Source: Betaproteobacteria bacterium UBA6910
GTDB taxonomy: Bacteria; Pseudomonadota; Gammaproteobacteria; Burkholderiales; UBA6910
Length of the DNA: 5,078 bases
NCBI GenBank assembly: GCA_002451065.1
Contig: DKBC01000282.1
Location: 732-5,809, forward strand
Direction of reading: 5' to 3'
The notes beneath the pieces were generated by a model. That model was not told the DNA's origin and searched no databases. It saw only the letters and a program-made list of their open reading frames with translations. Each line of letters begins with the position of its first letter. The first letter of the stretch is position 1. Position numbers and translations under genes: made by a program. Shown here piece by piece: positions 1-4,820 of the stretch.

Positions 1-15
1 CGATGCCTCGGACAA

Positions 16-33
16 GAGCCGGCCCGCGGGCTC
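16..33 (-). terminator. Possible weak terminator hairpin overlapping the methyltransferase stop
   Basis: GAGCC (16-20) pairs with GGCTC (29-33) around an 8-base GC-rich loop. On the minus strand the stem is followed by TTGTCC, a very poor T-run. The stem overlaps the TGA stop at 32-34. It could end the methyltransferase transcript, but without a proper T-tract this is only tentative. Confidence 0.25.
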
Positions 34-1513
34 AGGCGTGCAGCAGGGCGAGGCGGGCGATGTGCTCCAGGTGATGATCGATGGCCGGCGCCAGTTCCTC
101 CCCCGGGCCGGCCCAGGCGTCATGCAATTCGGAAGCGAGACGCTCCCGGGAGCGCGTTCCGTCGAGTAGCGCGAAAAGGCGCGCCGCGAAGGCGTCGTCC
201 AGGGACACCGTTTCGTGCCAGAGGTTGGTGACTTCCGGCCCCTGCGCGAGCTGCCGCCGGGCGAAAAGGCTGGCCCGAGGCAGGGCGCCGGCGCGGGTTG
301 CGACCAGCGGCGCCTCCGAAACCGCGCTCACCACCCCAAGCCCCAGCGCCTCCGCCAGCACGCCCCGGGCAAACTGGAGGCGGTCGGCGAGGGTCTCGTC
401 CGCCTGGAAATTCTCGCCGGCACGGGCGAGGAGTTCCGCGATGCCGAGCGTGTCCGGCCAAGCCTCGAGCAACGCGTCCATGATTCCCGAAATCCGGCGA
501 TCCCGGGTGCTGAGGGTGGCACCGCTTCGGTGGGCATAGCGCGTTTCCCCATGCGCTTCGCTCCGAATGGCAAAGCACGCCAGGCGCAAGTCGTCGAAGC
601 CACGCAGATGTTCCTTGGCCGTAGCGAGGGCGTCGCGCCTCACCAATAGCGAGCGCCGGAAGCGCCGGCAGAGGAAAAAATCCCGGTACTGCTCCCGGGT
701 CAGCCGGTCCAGGGACTGCAGCATCTCGAGGATCTCCGCCGGCAGCGCGCGGCTGCCGAAGGCCTCCGCCCCCGCGTCCGCCAGGTGCGCGAGATCATGG
801 CGCGCCGCCTCGGACACGAACTCGTGGAACCACACCGGCGCGTTGACCGGGGAAAGATCGTCGTGGAACAAGGGACCGTCGTGCTTCGCGAGCACCCGTT
901 CCGCCTCCGCGCGCAGAATGCGCCGCTCCAGGCCGTCCCCCTCCCCGCCGATAGCCAGGTACTCGGCCAGGGCCCGGGCCCCCGCAATCGCTTCCTGGGG
1001 CGAGTCCGCGGCGCGGGTGTGCAGCAGGAGCATCTCCCGCAGCATCTGCCGCAGGTAAAAGCCTGGATAGGCGTTGTAGCTCACGAAGGCGATCCCCGCC
1101 GGCGCAAGGCAGCGGGAAATCACCTCCATGAGCCGGTCGCGGACTGGGGACGGCACCCAGGAATAGAAGCCGTGGGCCACCACGTAGTCGAAGGGCCCCA
1201 GGGTGTCCGGATCGATTGCCATCAGGTCCGCCTCCAGCAGGCGGACATTGGAAGCATCCACCGATTTCGCCAGGTCCATGCCCTTGGCGATGGCCCGGGC
1301 CGAGAGGTCGATGCCCACGAACTCCGAACGCGGGAGAGCATAGGCCATGGCCACCAGGTTGGCGCCGTCTCCGCAGCCGATCTCCAAGGTGCGGCAAGCA
1401 GAGGAGGCCGCGGGGGCCAGCCCGAACAGTCGTCCCACCGCGCCAAGCGAACGGGGATGGGTGTCCGCGTAAGCGTGGCCGGGATAGTCAACGGAATCGT
1501 AGGGCGTGGACAT
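32..1513 (-). CDS. Class I SAM-dependent methyltransferase with methyltransferase regulatory domain (PKMT-like)
   Basis: This 493-residue protein is predicted to be a cytoplasmic enzyme that transfers a methyl group from S-adenosylmethionine. The N-terminal Rossmann domain spans about residues 38-150. It has motif I LEIGCGDG (43-50), the acidic residue D69 in VGIDLS that would bind the ribose, and FDYVVAHGFYSWVP (108-121) in the motif II region. Residues about 211-292 resemble the methyltransferase regulatory domain (PF10119 type), with LFHDDLSPVNAPVWFHEF and the later YRDFFLCRRFRRSLL. The C-terminal part (about 375-493) contains VTNLWHETVSLDDAF and LLDGTRSRERL, typical of the winged-helix tail of rickettsial-type protein lysine methyltransferases. 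The ATG start fits because YDSVDYPGHAYADTHP is the usual family N-terminus, but no Shine-Dalgarno is seen before it. The protein substrate cannot be read from sequence, so lysine methylation is inferred. The gene lies just downstream of the Hcp-like gene on the same strand. Confidence 0.9.
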   Translation of the reverse strand: MSTPYDSVDYPGHAYADTHPRSLGAVGRLFGLAPAASSACRTLEIGCGDGANLVAMAYALPRSEFVGIDLSARAIAKGMDLAKSVDASNVRLLEADLMAIDPDTLGPFDYVVAHGFYSWVPSPVRDRLMEVISRCLAPAGIAFVSYNAYPGFYLRQMLREMLLLHTRAADSPQEAIAGARALAEYLAIGGEGDGLERRILRAEAERVLAKHDGPLFHDDLSPVNAPVWFHEFVSEAARHDLAHLADAGAEAFGSRALPAEILEMLQSLDRLTREQYRDFFLCRRFRRSLLVRRDALATAKEHLRGFDDLRLACFAIRSEAHGETRYAHRSGATLSTRDRRISGIMDALLEAWPDTLGIAELLARAGENFQADETLADRLQFARGVLAEALGLGVVSAVSEAPLVATRAGALPRASLFARRQLAQGPEVTNLWHETVSLDDAFAARLFALLDGTRSRERLASELHDAWAGPGEELAPAIDHHLEHIARLALLHA

Positions 1514-1519
1514 GCCAAC

Positions 1520-1558
1520 AAAAAGGCGCCGCGGCCCGCGGAGGAACCGCGGGCCGCG
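1520..1558 (-). terminator. Rho-independent terminator-like hairpin downstream of the Hcp-like gene
   Basis: A perfect 12-bp inverted repeat, CGCGGCCCGCGG (1530-1541) and CCGCGGGCCGCG (1547-1558), closes on a 5-base loop. Read on the minus strand, the stem is followed by GCGCC and then five T (1524-1520). The plus direction has no T-run, so polarity points to termination of the Hcp-like transcript. The five-base gap between stem and T-run makes it imperfect; an extra GG/CC pairing past a small internal loop could bring the stem up to the T-run. The T-run ends 6 bases before the methyltransferase ATG. Confidence 0.65.
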
Positions 1559-1572
1559 TGACCGTAATCAAC

Positions 1573-1598
1573 CCGGGGCCAGCAGCCGGCAGCCCCGG
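1573..1598. repeat. Inverted repeat in the Hcp-like 3' flank
   Basis: CCGGGGC (1573-1579) and GCCCCGG (1592-1598) can form a 7-bp stem around a 12-base loop, just after the stop of the Hcp-like gene (1615-1617, minus). No T-run follows on either strand. It may add to transcript 3'-end structure together with the stronger hairpin at 1530-1558, or it may be chance pairing in GC-rich DNA. Confidence 0.35.
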
Positions 1599-1614
1599 CG
1601 CCGAGTGACCGGCA

Positions 1615-2175
1615 CTACTTCCCTGGGGAACCGCAGGAGACGGTCTCGGTCACGGTGGCGCCGGGGGATCCGTCCGGGTTCTGCTGGACGTATTCGACGG
1701 TGGCGCTCCCGATGTTGAAGCTCACGCTCTCCCGCATTCTTTCGTCTCCGCTGGCCTCGTTCACCTGGGTAGATAGCACCGTGACCTCCTGCATGGTGAC
1801 CGTGTAAAACTCCAGCGGCGACTTTGCGCCGTCCTTACGGACAGTCAAAGTCATGGTGGGAATGGTCTCGCCGGTGACGGCCCGCAGCGCAAGGCGCGGA
1901 GTCGCCCGGTCCACGAACTTGCCGATCTGGACCGGCGAGCAGTTGGTCCGGGTACCCTTCACCTTGTCCCCCGGGGCGAAAGTGTGGGCGTAGGAAAGGA
2001 CGTCAATATCGTCCTTGTGCTTGGCATCCTGCGATTCCCCCGGAATCCCGGGGATGTCGAGGAAGGCATCCAGGGCCAGGGCAGGCTCCGCGGCCACGAT
2101 GCCAAGACCCGCGGTGCCCGCCATCAACGATGTCACGGCGAGCGCCGGCAAGCGCTTCTTGAAGCTCTCGTTCAT
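1615..2175 (-). CDS. Exported Hcp-like protein (type VI secretion tube protein fold with signal peptide)
   Basis: This 186-residue protein carries the Hcp family (PF05638) signature. DAFLDIPGIPGESQDAKHKD (36-55) followed by DIDVLSYAHTF matches the conserved Hcp N-terminus. KFVDRATPRLALRAVTGETI (86-105), LTVRKDG with LEFYTVTMQEV, and SVSFNIGSATVEYVQQNPDG match the rest of the fold. Hcp normally forms hexameric rings stacked into the secretion tube and is made in the cytoplasm without a signal peptide. Here residues 1-34 look like a Sec signal peptide: KKR near the N-terminus, a hydrophobic stretch at about 11-29, and a likely cut after ALA at 34. The mature part of about 152 residues is near normal Hcp length. 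It holds only two cysteines, C79 and C181, which could form a disulfide in the periplasm. The ATG follows a GGGAG ribosome site. No other type VI gene is visible nearby. The fold assignment is strong; periplasmic or extracellular function is inferred. Confidence 0.85.
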   Translation of the reverse strand: MNESFKKRLPALAVTSLMAGTAGLGIVAAEPALALDAFLDIPGIPGESQDAKHKDDIDVLSYAHTFAPGDKVKGTRTNCSPVQIGKFVDRATPRLALRAVTGETIPTMTLTVRKDGAKSPLEFYTVTMQEVTVLSTQVNEASGDERMRESVSFNIGSATVEYVQQNPDGSPGATVTETVSCGSPGK

Positions 2176-2182
2176 TTTATTG

Positions 2183-2187
2183 CTCCC
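2183..2187 (-). promoter_or_regulatory. Ribosome binding site of the Hcp-like gene
   Basis: On the minus strand GGGAG sits 7 bases before the ATG at 2175-2173. It supports this start, and therefore supports the signal peptide being part of the protein. Confidence 0.6.
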
Positions 2188-2194
2188 GATTTGG

Positions 2195-2223
2195 ATAATA
2201 TCTAATTGTTAATATGGACTTTT
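2195..2223 (-). promoter_or_regulatory. Possible promoter of the Hcp-like gene in an AT-rich pocket
   Basis: The segment at about 2189-2216 is strikingly AT-rich compared with the rest of the window. On the minus strand it contains TATTAT (2200-2195), a good -10 box, about 20 bases before the ATG. The hexamer 17 bases upstream, AAAAGT (2223-2218), is a poor -35 match, so the promoter may need an activator or be misplaced by a few bases. Confidence 0.4.
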
Positions 2224-2332
2224 GCCTGACTCTCGGGTTCGGGACCGGACTTCTCCCATTCCGGGCGTCCCCCGCTCCTCCGCCGGGAGCCGGCGATTTC
2301 CAATATACCGGAACGCTAGGGTTGCGCCACAA

Positions 2333-2396
2333 GCGCCAGAAGCAACTGGATGGCATGAGGCGCCGATGGCCTGTCCGGGGTTTGTCTTTCTGGCGC
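2333..2396. repeat. 9-bp inverted repeat downstream of yjbQ
   Basis: GCGCCAGAA (2333-2341) and TTCTGGCGC (2388-2396) are perfect inverted copies separated by 46 bases. A related sequence, GCGCCACAA (2324-2332), lies directly before the first arm as an 8-of-9 tandem copy. The element lies in the yjbQ 3' flank and could fold in RNA, although the loop is long. Function unknown. Confidence 0.35.
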
Positions 2397-2421
2397 GGCC
2401 AATCCCCGCGTAGGAAGGTCT

Positions 2422-2829
2422 TCAGGACCCGGCGATCACCGTCACACTCACCCGTCGGTCGCGGCGCGGTCCGTCGAACTCGCAGAAGAATATGCCCTGC
2501 CAGGTGGAAAGCCCCAGCTTGCCCTCCATCACCGGAATGGTTTCCGACGGCCCTACCAGGCCGGCTTTGAGGTGCGCGTCGCCGTTGTCGTCCTGCCGGT
2601 CATGGAGCCAGACGCCGGGCGGGATCAGTTGGCGCAGGAAATTGACCACGTCGGTGGGCACGCTGGCATCCCAGTTTTCCTGGATCATGATGGCGGCCGT
2701 GGCGCCGTGGGCGTAGACGCAGCACAGCCCGTCGCGCACACCGCTCTTCTCGGCAATCCGGCGCACGCGGTCGGTGACGTCCACCAGTTCTTCCCGCTGA
2801 TGAGTGGAGAGTTCTATGATCTCGCGCAT
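2422..2829 (-). CDS. yjbQ: YjbQ/UPF0047 family protein (secondary thiamine-phosphate synthase type)
   Basis: This 135-residue protein matches the YjbQ/UPF0047 family along its full length. Members are small single-domain cytoplasmic proteins that form trimers. Some have been reported to have weak thiamine-phosphate synthase activity; the true physiological role is uncertain. Visible signatures are LVDVTDRVRRIAEKSGVRDG (15-34), the first conserved histidine H41 followed by ATAAIMIQEN, then DNGDAHLKAGLVGPSETIPV (81-100) with H86, and STWQGIFFCEFDGPR (108-122). H76 is another candidate ligand. The usual HTTA and GNSDAH motifs appear here as HGAT and DNGDAH, so this is a divergent subgroup. The chosen ATG gives the normal family length. 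The frame stays open far upstream, but that sequence resembles nothing and runs antisense to the DUF72 gene. The gene is divergent from DUF72. Confidence 0.88.
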   Translation of the reverse strand: MREIIELSTHQREELVDVTDRVRRIAEKSGVRDGLCCVYAHGATAAIMIQENWDASVPTDVVNFLRQLIPPGVWLHDRQDDNGDAHLKAGLVGPSETIPVMEGKLGLSTWQGIFFCEFDGPRRDRRVSVTVIAGS

Positions 2830-2855
2830 GGTCTCGAAGGCTGAAAACGAATTCG

Positions 2856-2861
2856 ATTGTA
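2856..2861 (-). promoter_or_regulatory. Possible -10 box for yjbQ
   Basis: TACAAT on the minus strand lies 26 bases before the yjbQ ATG, in the divergent spacer between yjbQ and the DUF72 gene. No good -35 hexamer is found 16-18 bases upstream (ACCCGT at 17). The placement is plausible, but the call rests on one box. Confidence 0.35.
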
Positions 2862-2931
2862 GAAGAAATGTTTTGGGGACGGGTGCCGCCCAAGCCCGGA
2901 ATTCTCTGTCTAACATTCCGTAACCGGTCTC

Positions 2932-3675
2932 ATGCCCCCAGCCCCCATCAACGCCATACACGTCGGGTGCTGCGGCTTCGCCCTGGCCCAGGCCCGCTAC
3001 TTCCAGGCCTTCCGCCTGCTGGAAGTGCAGCAGACGTTCTACCAGCCGCCCCGGCTGGAGACCCTGCGCCGCTGGCGGGAGGCCGCGCCCGCGGGCTTCG
3101 AGTTCACCCTCAAGGCCTGGCAGCTCATCACCCACGAGCCCGGCAGTCCCACCTACCGGCGCCTCAAGACTGCCATTGCCGAATCGAGACGTTCGCGTTA
3201 CGGAAGTTTTCGCGGCACCGACGAGGTCCTTGGCGCCTGGCGCGCGACGCTGGAAGCGGCGCGTGCGCTGAAGGCGACGGCGATCGTGTTCCAGTGCCCG
3301 GCATCCTTCACCCCGACGCCGGCCCATGTCCGCAACCTGCGCGCCTTCTTCCGCGCCATCAGAAAAGGGGCGGCCGGCTTTCGCTTGTGCTGGGAGCCCC
3401 GGGGCGACTGGACACGACGCGAGGCATTGGACCTCTGCCAGGAACTGGGCCTGGTGCTGGCGGTGGACCCGTTCAAGGGCGAGCCTCCATCCAACGGCAT
3501 GCGCTATTTCCGCCTGCACGGGATCGAGGGCTATCGTTGCAGCTATTCCGATGCCGACCTGGAGCGGCTGCGGGGCTGGTGCGCGGGCGAGACCTATTGC
3601 CTGTTCAACAACATGACCATGGCGCAGGACGCGCGGCGGTTCCAAAGCCTGGTGCAGGGGCCCAAGGCTTCATGA
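2932..3675 (+). CDS. DUF72 (YecE-like) domain protein
   Basis: This 247-residue protein belongs to the DUF72/YecE family (PF01904), which adopts a TIM-barrel fold and has no established reaction. Visible family features are IHVGCCGF (9-16), the strand LLEVQQTFYQPP (29-40), WREAAPAGFEFTLKAWQLIT (48-67), AIVFQCPASFTPTP (117-130), CWEPRG (153-158), a late YFRLHG (192-197) and the C-terminal LFNNMTMAQDA (224-234). The length is typical of the family. The ATG lies 9 codons before the conserved IHVG strand, which is normal, but no clear ribosome binding site precedes it. The stop overlaps the start of the NTPase gene by four bases (ATGA), so the two are probably co-translated. A promoter in the 100-base divergent spacer is expected but not clearly visible on this strand. 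Confidence 0.88.
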   Translation: MPPAPINAIHVGCCGFALAQARYFQAFRLLEVQQTFYQPPRLETLRRWREAAPAGFEFTLKAWQLITHEPGSPTYRRLKTAIAESRRSRYGSFRGTDEVLGAWRATLEAARALKATAIVFQCPASFTPTPAHVRNLRAFFRAIRKGAAGFRLCWEPRGDWTRREALDLCQELGLVLAVDPFKGEPPSNGMRYFRLHGIEGYRCSYSDADLERLRGWCAGETYCLFNNMTMAQDARRFQSLVQGPKAS

Positions 3676-4193
3676 GCCTGCTGCTCCTGACCGGCCCGCC
3701 GGGCGTGGGCAAGACCACCGCCCTGCGCCGGGTGTGCGACGCGCTTGAGGTTGCGCCGCTGCGCGGGTTCTACACCGAGGAGGTGCGCGCGGCGGGCGTG
3801 CGCCAGGGATTCCGCCTCGTGACCTTCGACGGCGAGCGGCGCGTGATCGCCGATGTCCGCCGCCCCGCGCCGCCCCGCGTGGGCAAATACGGTGTCGACG
3901 TGGCGGCCATCGATGCCGTGTCCAGGCGCGTGCTGGCTCCCGATCCGGCGGTAGCGCTCTATGTCGTGGACGAGATCGGGAAGATGGAGTGTCTCTCCCC
4001 CGAGTTCGCGGCTGCGGTGCGCACCCTGCTCGCGCTCGAGCGGCCGCTGCTGGCCACCGTGGCGCTCAGGGGCGAAGGACTGATCGGGGAGGTGAAGCGC
4101 GACCCGCGCGCGCGCCTCTTCAACCTGACGCGCGACAACCGCGACCGGGCACCGGCCGAGATCGCGGGATTGCTCCGCGAAACATTGACATAA
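3672..4193 (+). CDS. THEP1-type nucleoside-triphosphatase
   Basis: This 173-residue P-loop NTPase matches the THEP1 family (PF03266; the human relative is NTPCR), soluble enzymes that hydrolyse nucleoside triphosphates with broad specificity. It has Walker A GPPGVGKT (8-15) directly after the first strand, the family motif RGFYTEEVR (31-39), and GFRLVTFDG (46-54). The Walker B region YVVDEIGKMECLS (97-109) contains D100 and E101. NLTRDNRD (151-158) lies near the end, where the family usually has an asparagine-rich Thr/Asn segment. Length is standard. The start codon overlaps the DUF72 stop (ATGA at 3672-3675), pointing to translational coupling; only a weak AAGG (3664-3667) precedes it. The frame stays open upstream through the DUF72 gene, but that part is an out-of-frame shadow. 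The cellular substrate is unknown. Confidence 0.9.
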   Translation: MSLLLLTGPPGVGKTTALRRVCDALEVAPLRGFYTEEVRAAGVRQGFRLVTFDGERRVIADVRRPAPPRVGKYGVDVAAIDAVSRRVLAPDPAVALYVVDEIGKMECLSPEFAAAVRTLLALERPLLATVALRGEGLIGEVKRDPRARLFNLTRDNRDRAPAEIAGLLRETLT

Positions 4194-4213
4194 CAGGGCA
4201 TGGGCCGGCTGTC

Positions 4214-4254
4214 TTGGCATACTTCGGGGCATTCGCCCGCGGGGTGTCTATACT
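4214..4254 (+). promoter_or_regulatory. Possible promoter region of the cytochrome c gene
   Basis: TATACT (4249-4254) is a good -10 box 38 bases before the cytochrome ATG. TTGGCA (4214-4219) is a good -35 hexamer but lies 29 bases away, too far for a standard sigma-70 pair. The hexamer at the usual 17-base spacing, GGGGCA (4226-4231), is poor. A TTGACA at 4185-4190 overlaps the end of the NTPase gene and also lacks a partner. The -10 is believable; the -35 is uncertain. Confidence 0.4.
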
Positions 4255-4279
4255 GGACATATCCCTTAGACAAACCAGA

Positions 4280-4286
4280 GGGAGGT
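4280..4286 (+). promoter_or_regulatory. Strong ribosome binding site deciding the cytochrome start
   Basis: GGGAGGT ends 6 bases before the ATG at 4293. It is the best Shine-Dalgarno in the window and fixes the start at 4293 rather than at an upstream in-frame ATG (4200). It is followed at once by CCTCC (4287-4291), making GGAGGTCCTCC an inverted repeat that could partly mask the site. Confidence 0.85.
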
Positions 4287-4292
4287 CCTCCG

Positions 4293-4718
4293 ATGAAACC
4301 CACGAATGTCGCAGCAATGATCGCAGGAGCGATTGTGCTGAGCTTTGCCTCCTCCACCCTGGCCGCCGACAAGATCGACCCCGGCAAGCGGGAGTACGAC
4401 GACAACTGCGCCGCCTGCCATGGGACCAAGGGAAAAGGCGACGGCTCCATCGCGCCGGAAATGAAGACCAAGGTTCCCGACCTGACGGTGCTGGCCAAGA
4501 ACAATGGCGGCGTGTTCCCGACGGCGCGGGTCTATGAAGTCATTGACGGCCGTCACGAGGTCAAGGCCCACGGCTGGCGCGACATGCCGGTGTGGGGAAC
4601 CGAGTACCTCGTCAAAGGTGGCAGCACTTACGATGACTACCCGTATGATCGCGAGTCCTTCGTGCGCGGCCGCATCCTGGCGCTGATCGATTACCTGAAC
4701 CGCCTGCAAACGAAATAG
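4293..4718 (+). CDS. Exported monohaem c-type cytochrome
   Basis: This 141-residue class I cytochrome c should act as a periplasmic electron carrier or as a small subunit of a redox enzyme. Residues 1-24 form a Sec signal peptide (short charged start, hydrophobic stretch at 7-19, likely cut after TLA at 24). The haem attachment motif CAACH (39-43) comes soon after the mature N-terminus. M98 in WRDMPVWG is the likely sixth iron ligand. The C-terminal FVRGRILALIDYLNRLQ (123-139) is the usual closing helix packing against the N-terminal one. A segment rich in Tyr and Asp (113-119) precedes it. The start is fixed by a strong ribosome site at 4280-4286. The gene stands alone, 99 bases after the NTPase gene, with a possible promoter of its own. 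No partner oxidase or reductase is in the window, so its redox partner is unknown. Confidence 0.92.
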   Translation: MKPTNVAAMIAGAIVLSFASSTLAADKIDPGKREYDDNCAACHGTKGKGDGSIAPEMKTKVPDLTVLAKNNGGVFPTARVYEVIDGRHEVKAHGWRDMPVWGTEYLVKGGSTYDDYPYDRESFVRGRILALIDYLNRLQTK

Positions 4719-4752
4719 CCGATTCCCGGGGGGCGGTTCTACCGCTGACGGC

Positions 4753-4789
4753 CCGGGGCCGGGACTCGAACCCGGTCCCGGAATCCCGG
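4753..4789. terminator. GC-rich hairpin between convergent genes, possible bidirectional terminator
   Basis: CCGGGAC (4759-4765) pairs with GTCCCGG (4775-4781) around a 9-base loop. An outer CCGGG (4753-4757) pairs with CCCGG (4785-4789) across a small internal loop, giving 12 base pairs in all. It lies between the convergent cytochrome and LOG genes, where transcripts from both sides should end. There is no T-run on either side, so it may work with Rho or only protect 3' ends. A smaller hairpin, GCGGT-TCT-ACCGC (4733-4745), lies closer to the cytochrome stop. Confidence 0.45.
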
Positions 4790-4820
4790 TCGGCCCTCCC
4801 CGCCGGGCCCGCCCGCGAGC

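Larger units (their letters stand above)
2176..2421. other. Spacer between the Hcp-like gene and yjbQ, no convincing gene
   Basis: This spacer of about 245 bases has no reading frame with a recognisable protein or a good ribosome site. Beyond the AT-rich promoter pocket it holds a small hairpin CGCCGG-GAG-CCGGCG (2281-2295) and a 9-bp inverted repeat (2333-2396). No hairpin with a T-run was found that would clearly terminate yjbQ. Confidence 0.5.

Noticed and set aside
785..1561. Long plus-strand frame antisense to the methyltransferase
   Set aside because: It has no recognisable domain, no ribosome site and low-complexity composition expected of an antisense shadow in GC-rich DNA. The opposite strand encodes a clear full-length enzyme.
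1615..2175. Evidence for a type VI secretion cluster
   Set aside because: A single Hcp-like gene with a signal peptide is not a cluster. No sheath, baseplate, VgrG or ATPase gene occurs in the window.
2214..2570. Plus-strand frame through the spacer and the end of yjbQ
   Set aside because: It has no ribosome site or domain, and half of it is antisense to yjbQ.
2830..3645. In-frame upstream extension of yjbQ across the DUF72 gene
   Set aside because: The extension would add 272 unrelated residues to a family of about 135-140 residues and lies antisense to the well-supported DUF72 gene. It is open only because of codon bias.
2868..3671. Upstream extension of the THEP1 NTPase (possible fusion protein)
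   Set aside because: The extra residues are an out-of-frame reading of the DUF72 gene, rich in Pro, Arg and Ala with no domain. The NTPase has a natural start just before its Walker A strand.
4200..4292. Earlier ATG (4200) for the cytochrome gene
   Set aside because: It would bury the signal peptide behind 31 residues and ignore the strong ribosome site at 4280-4286.
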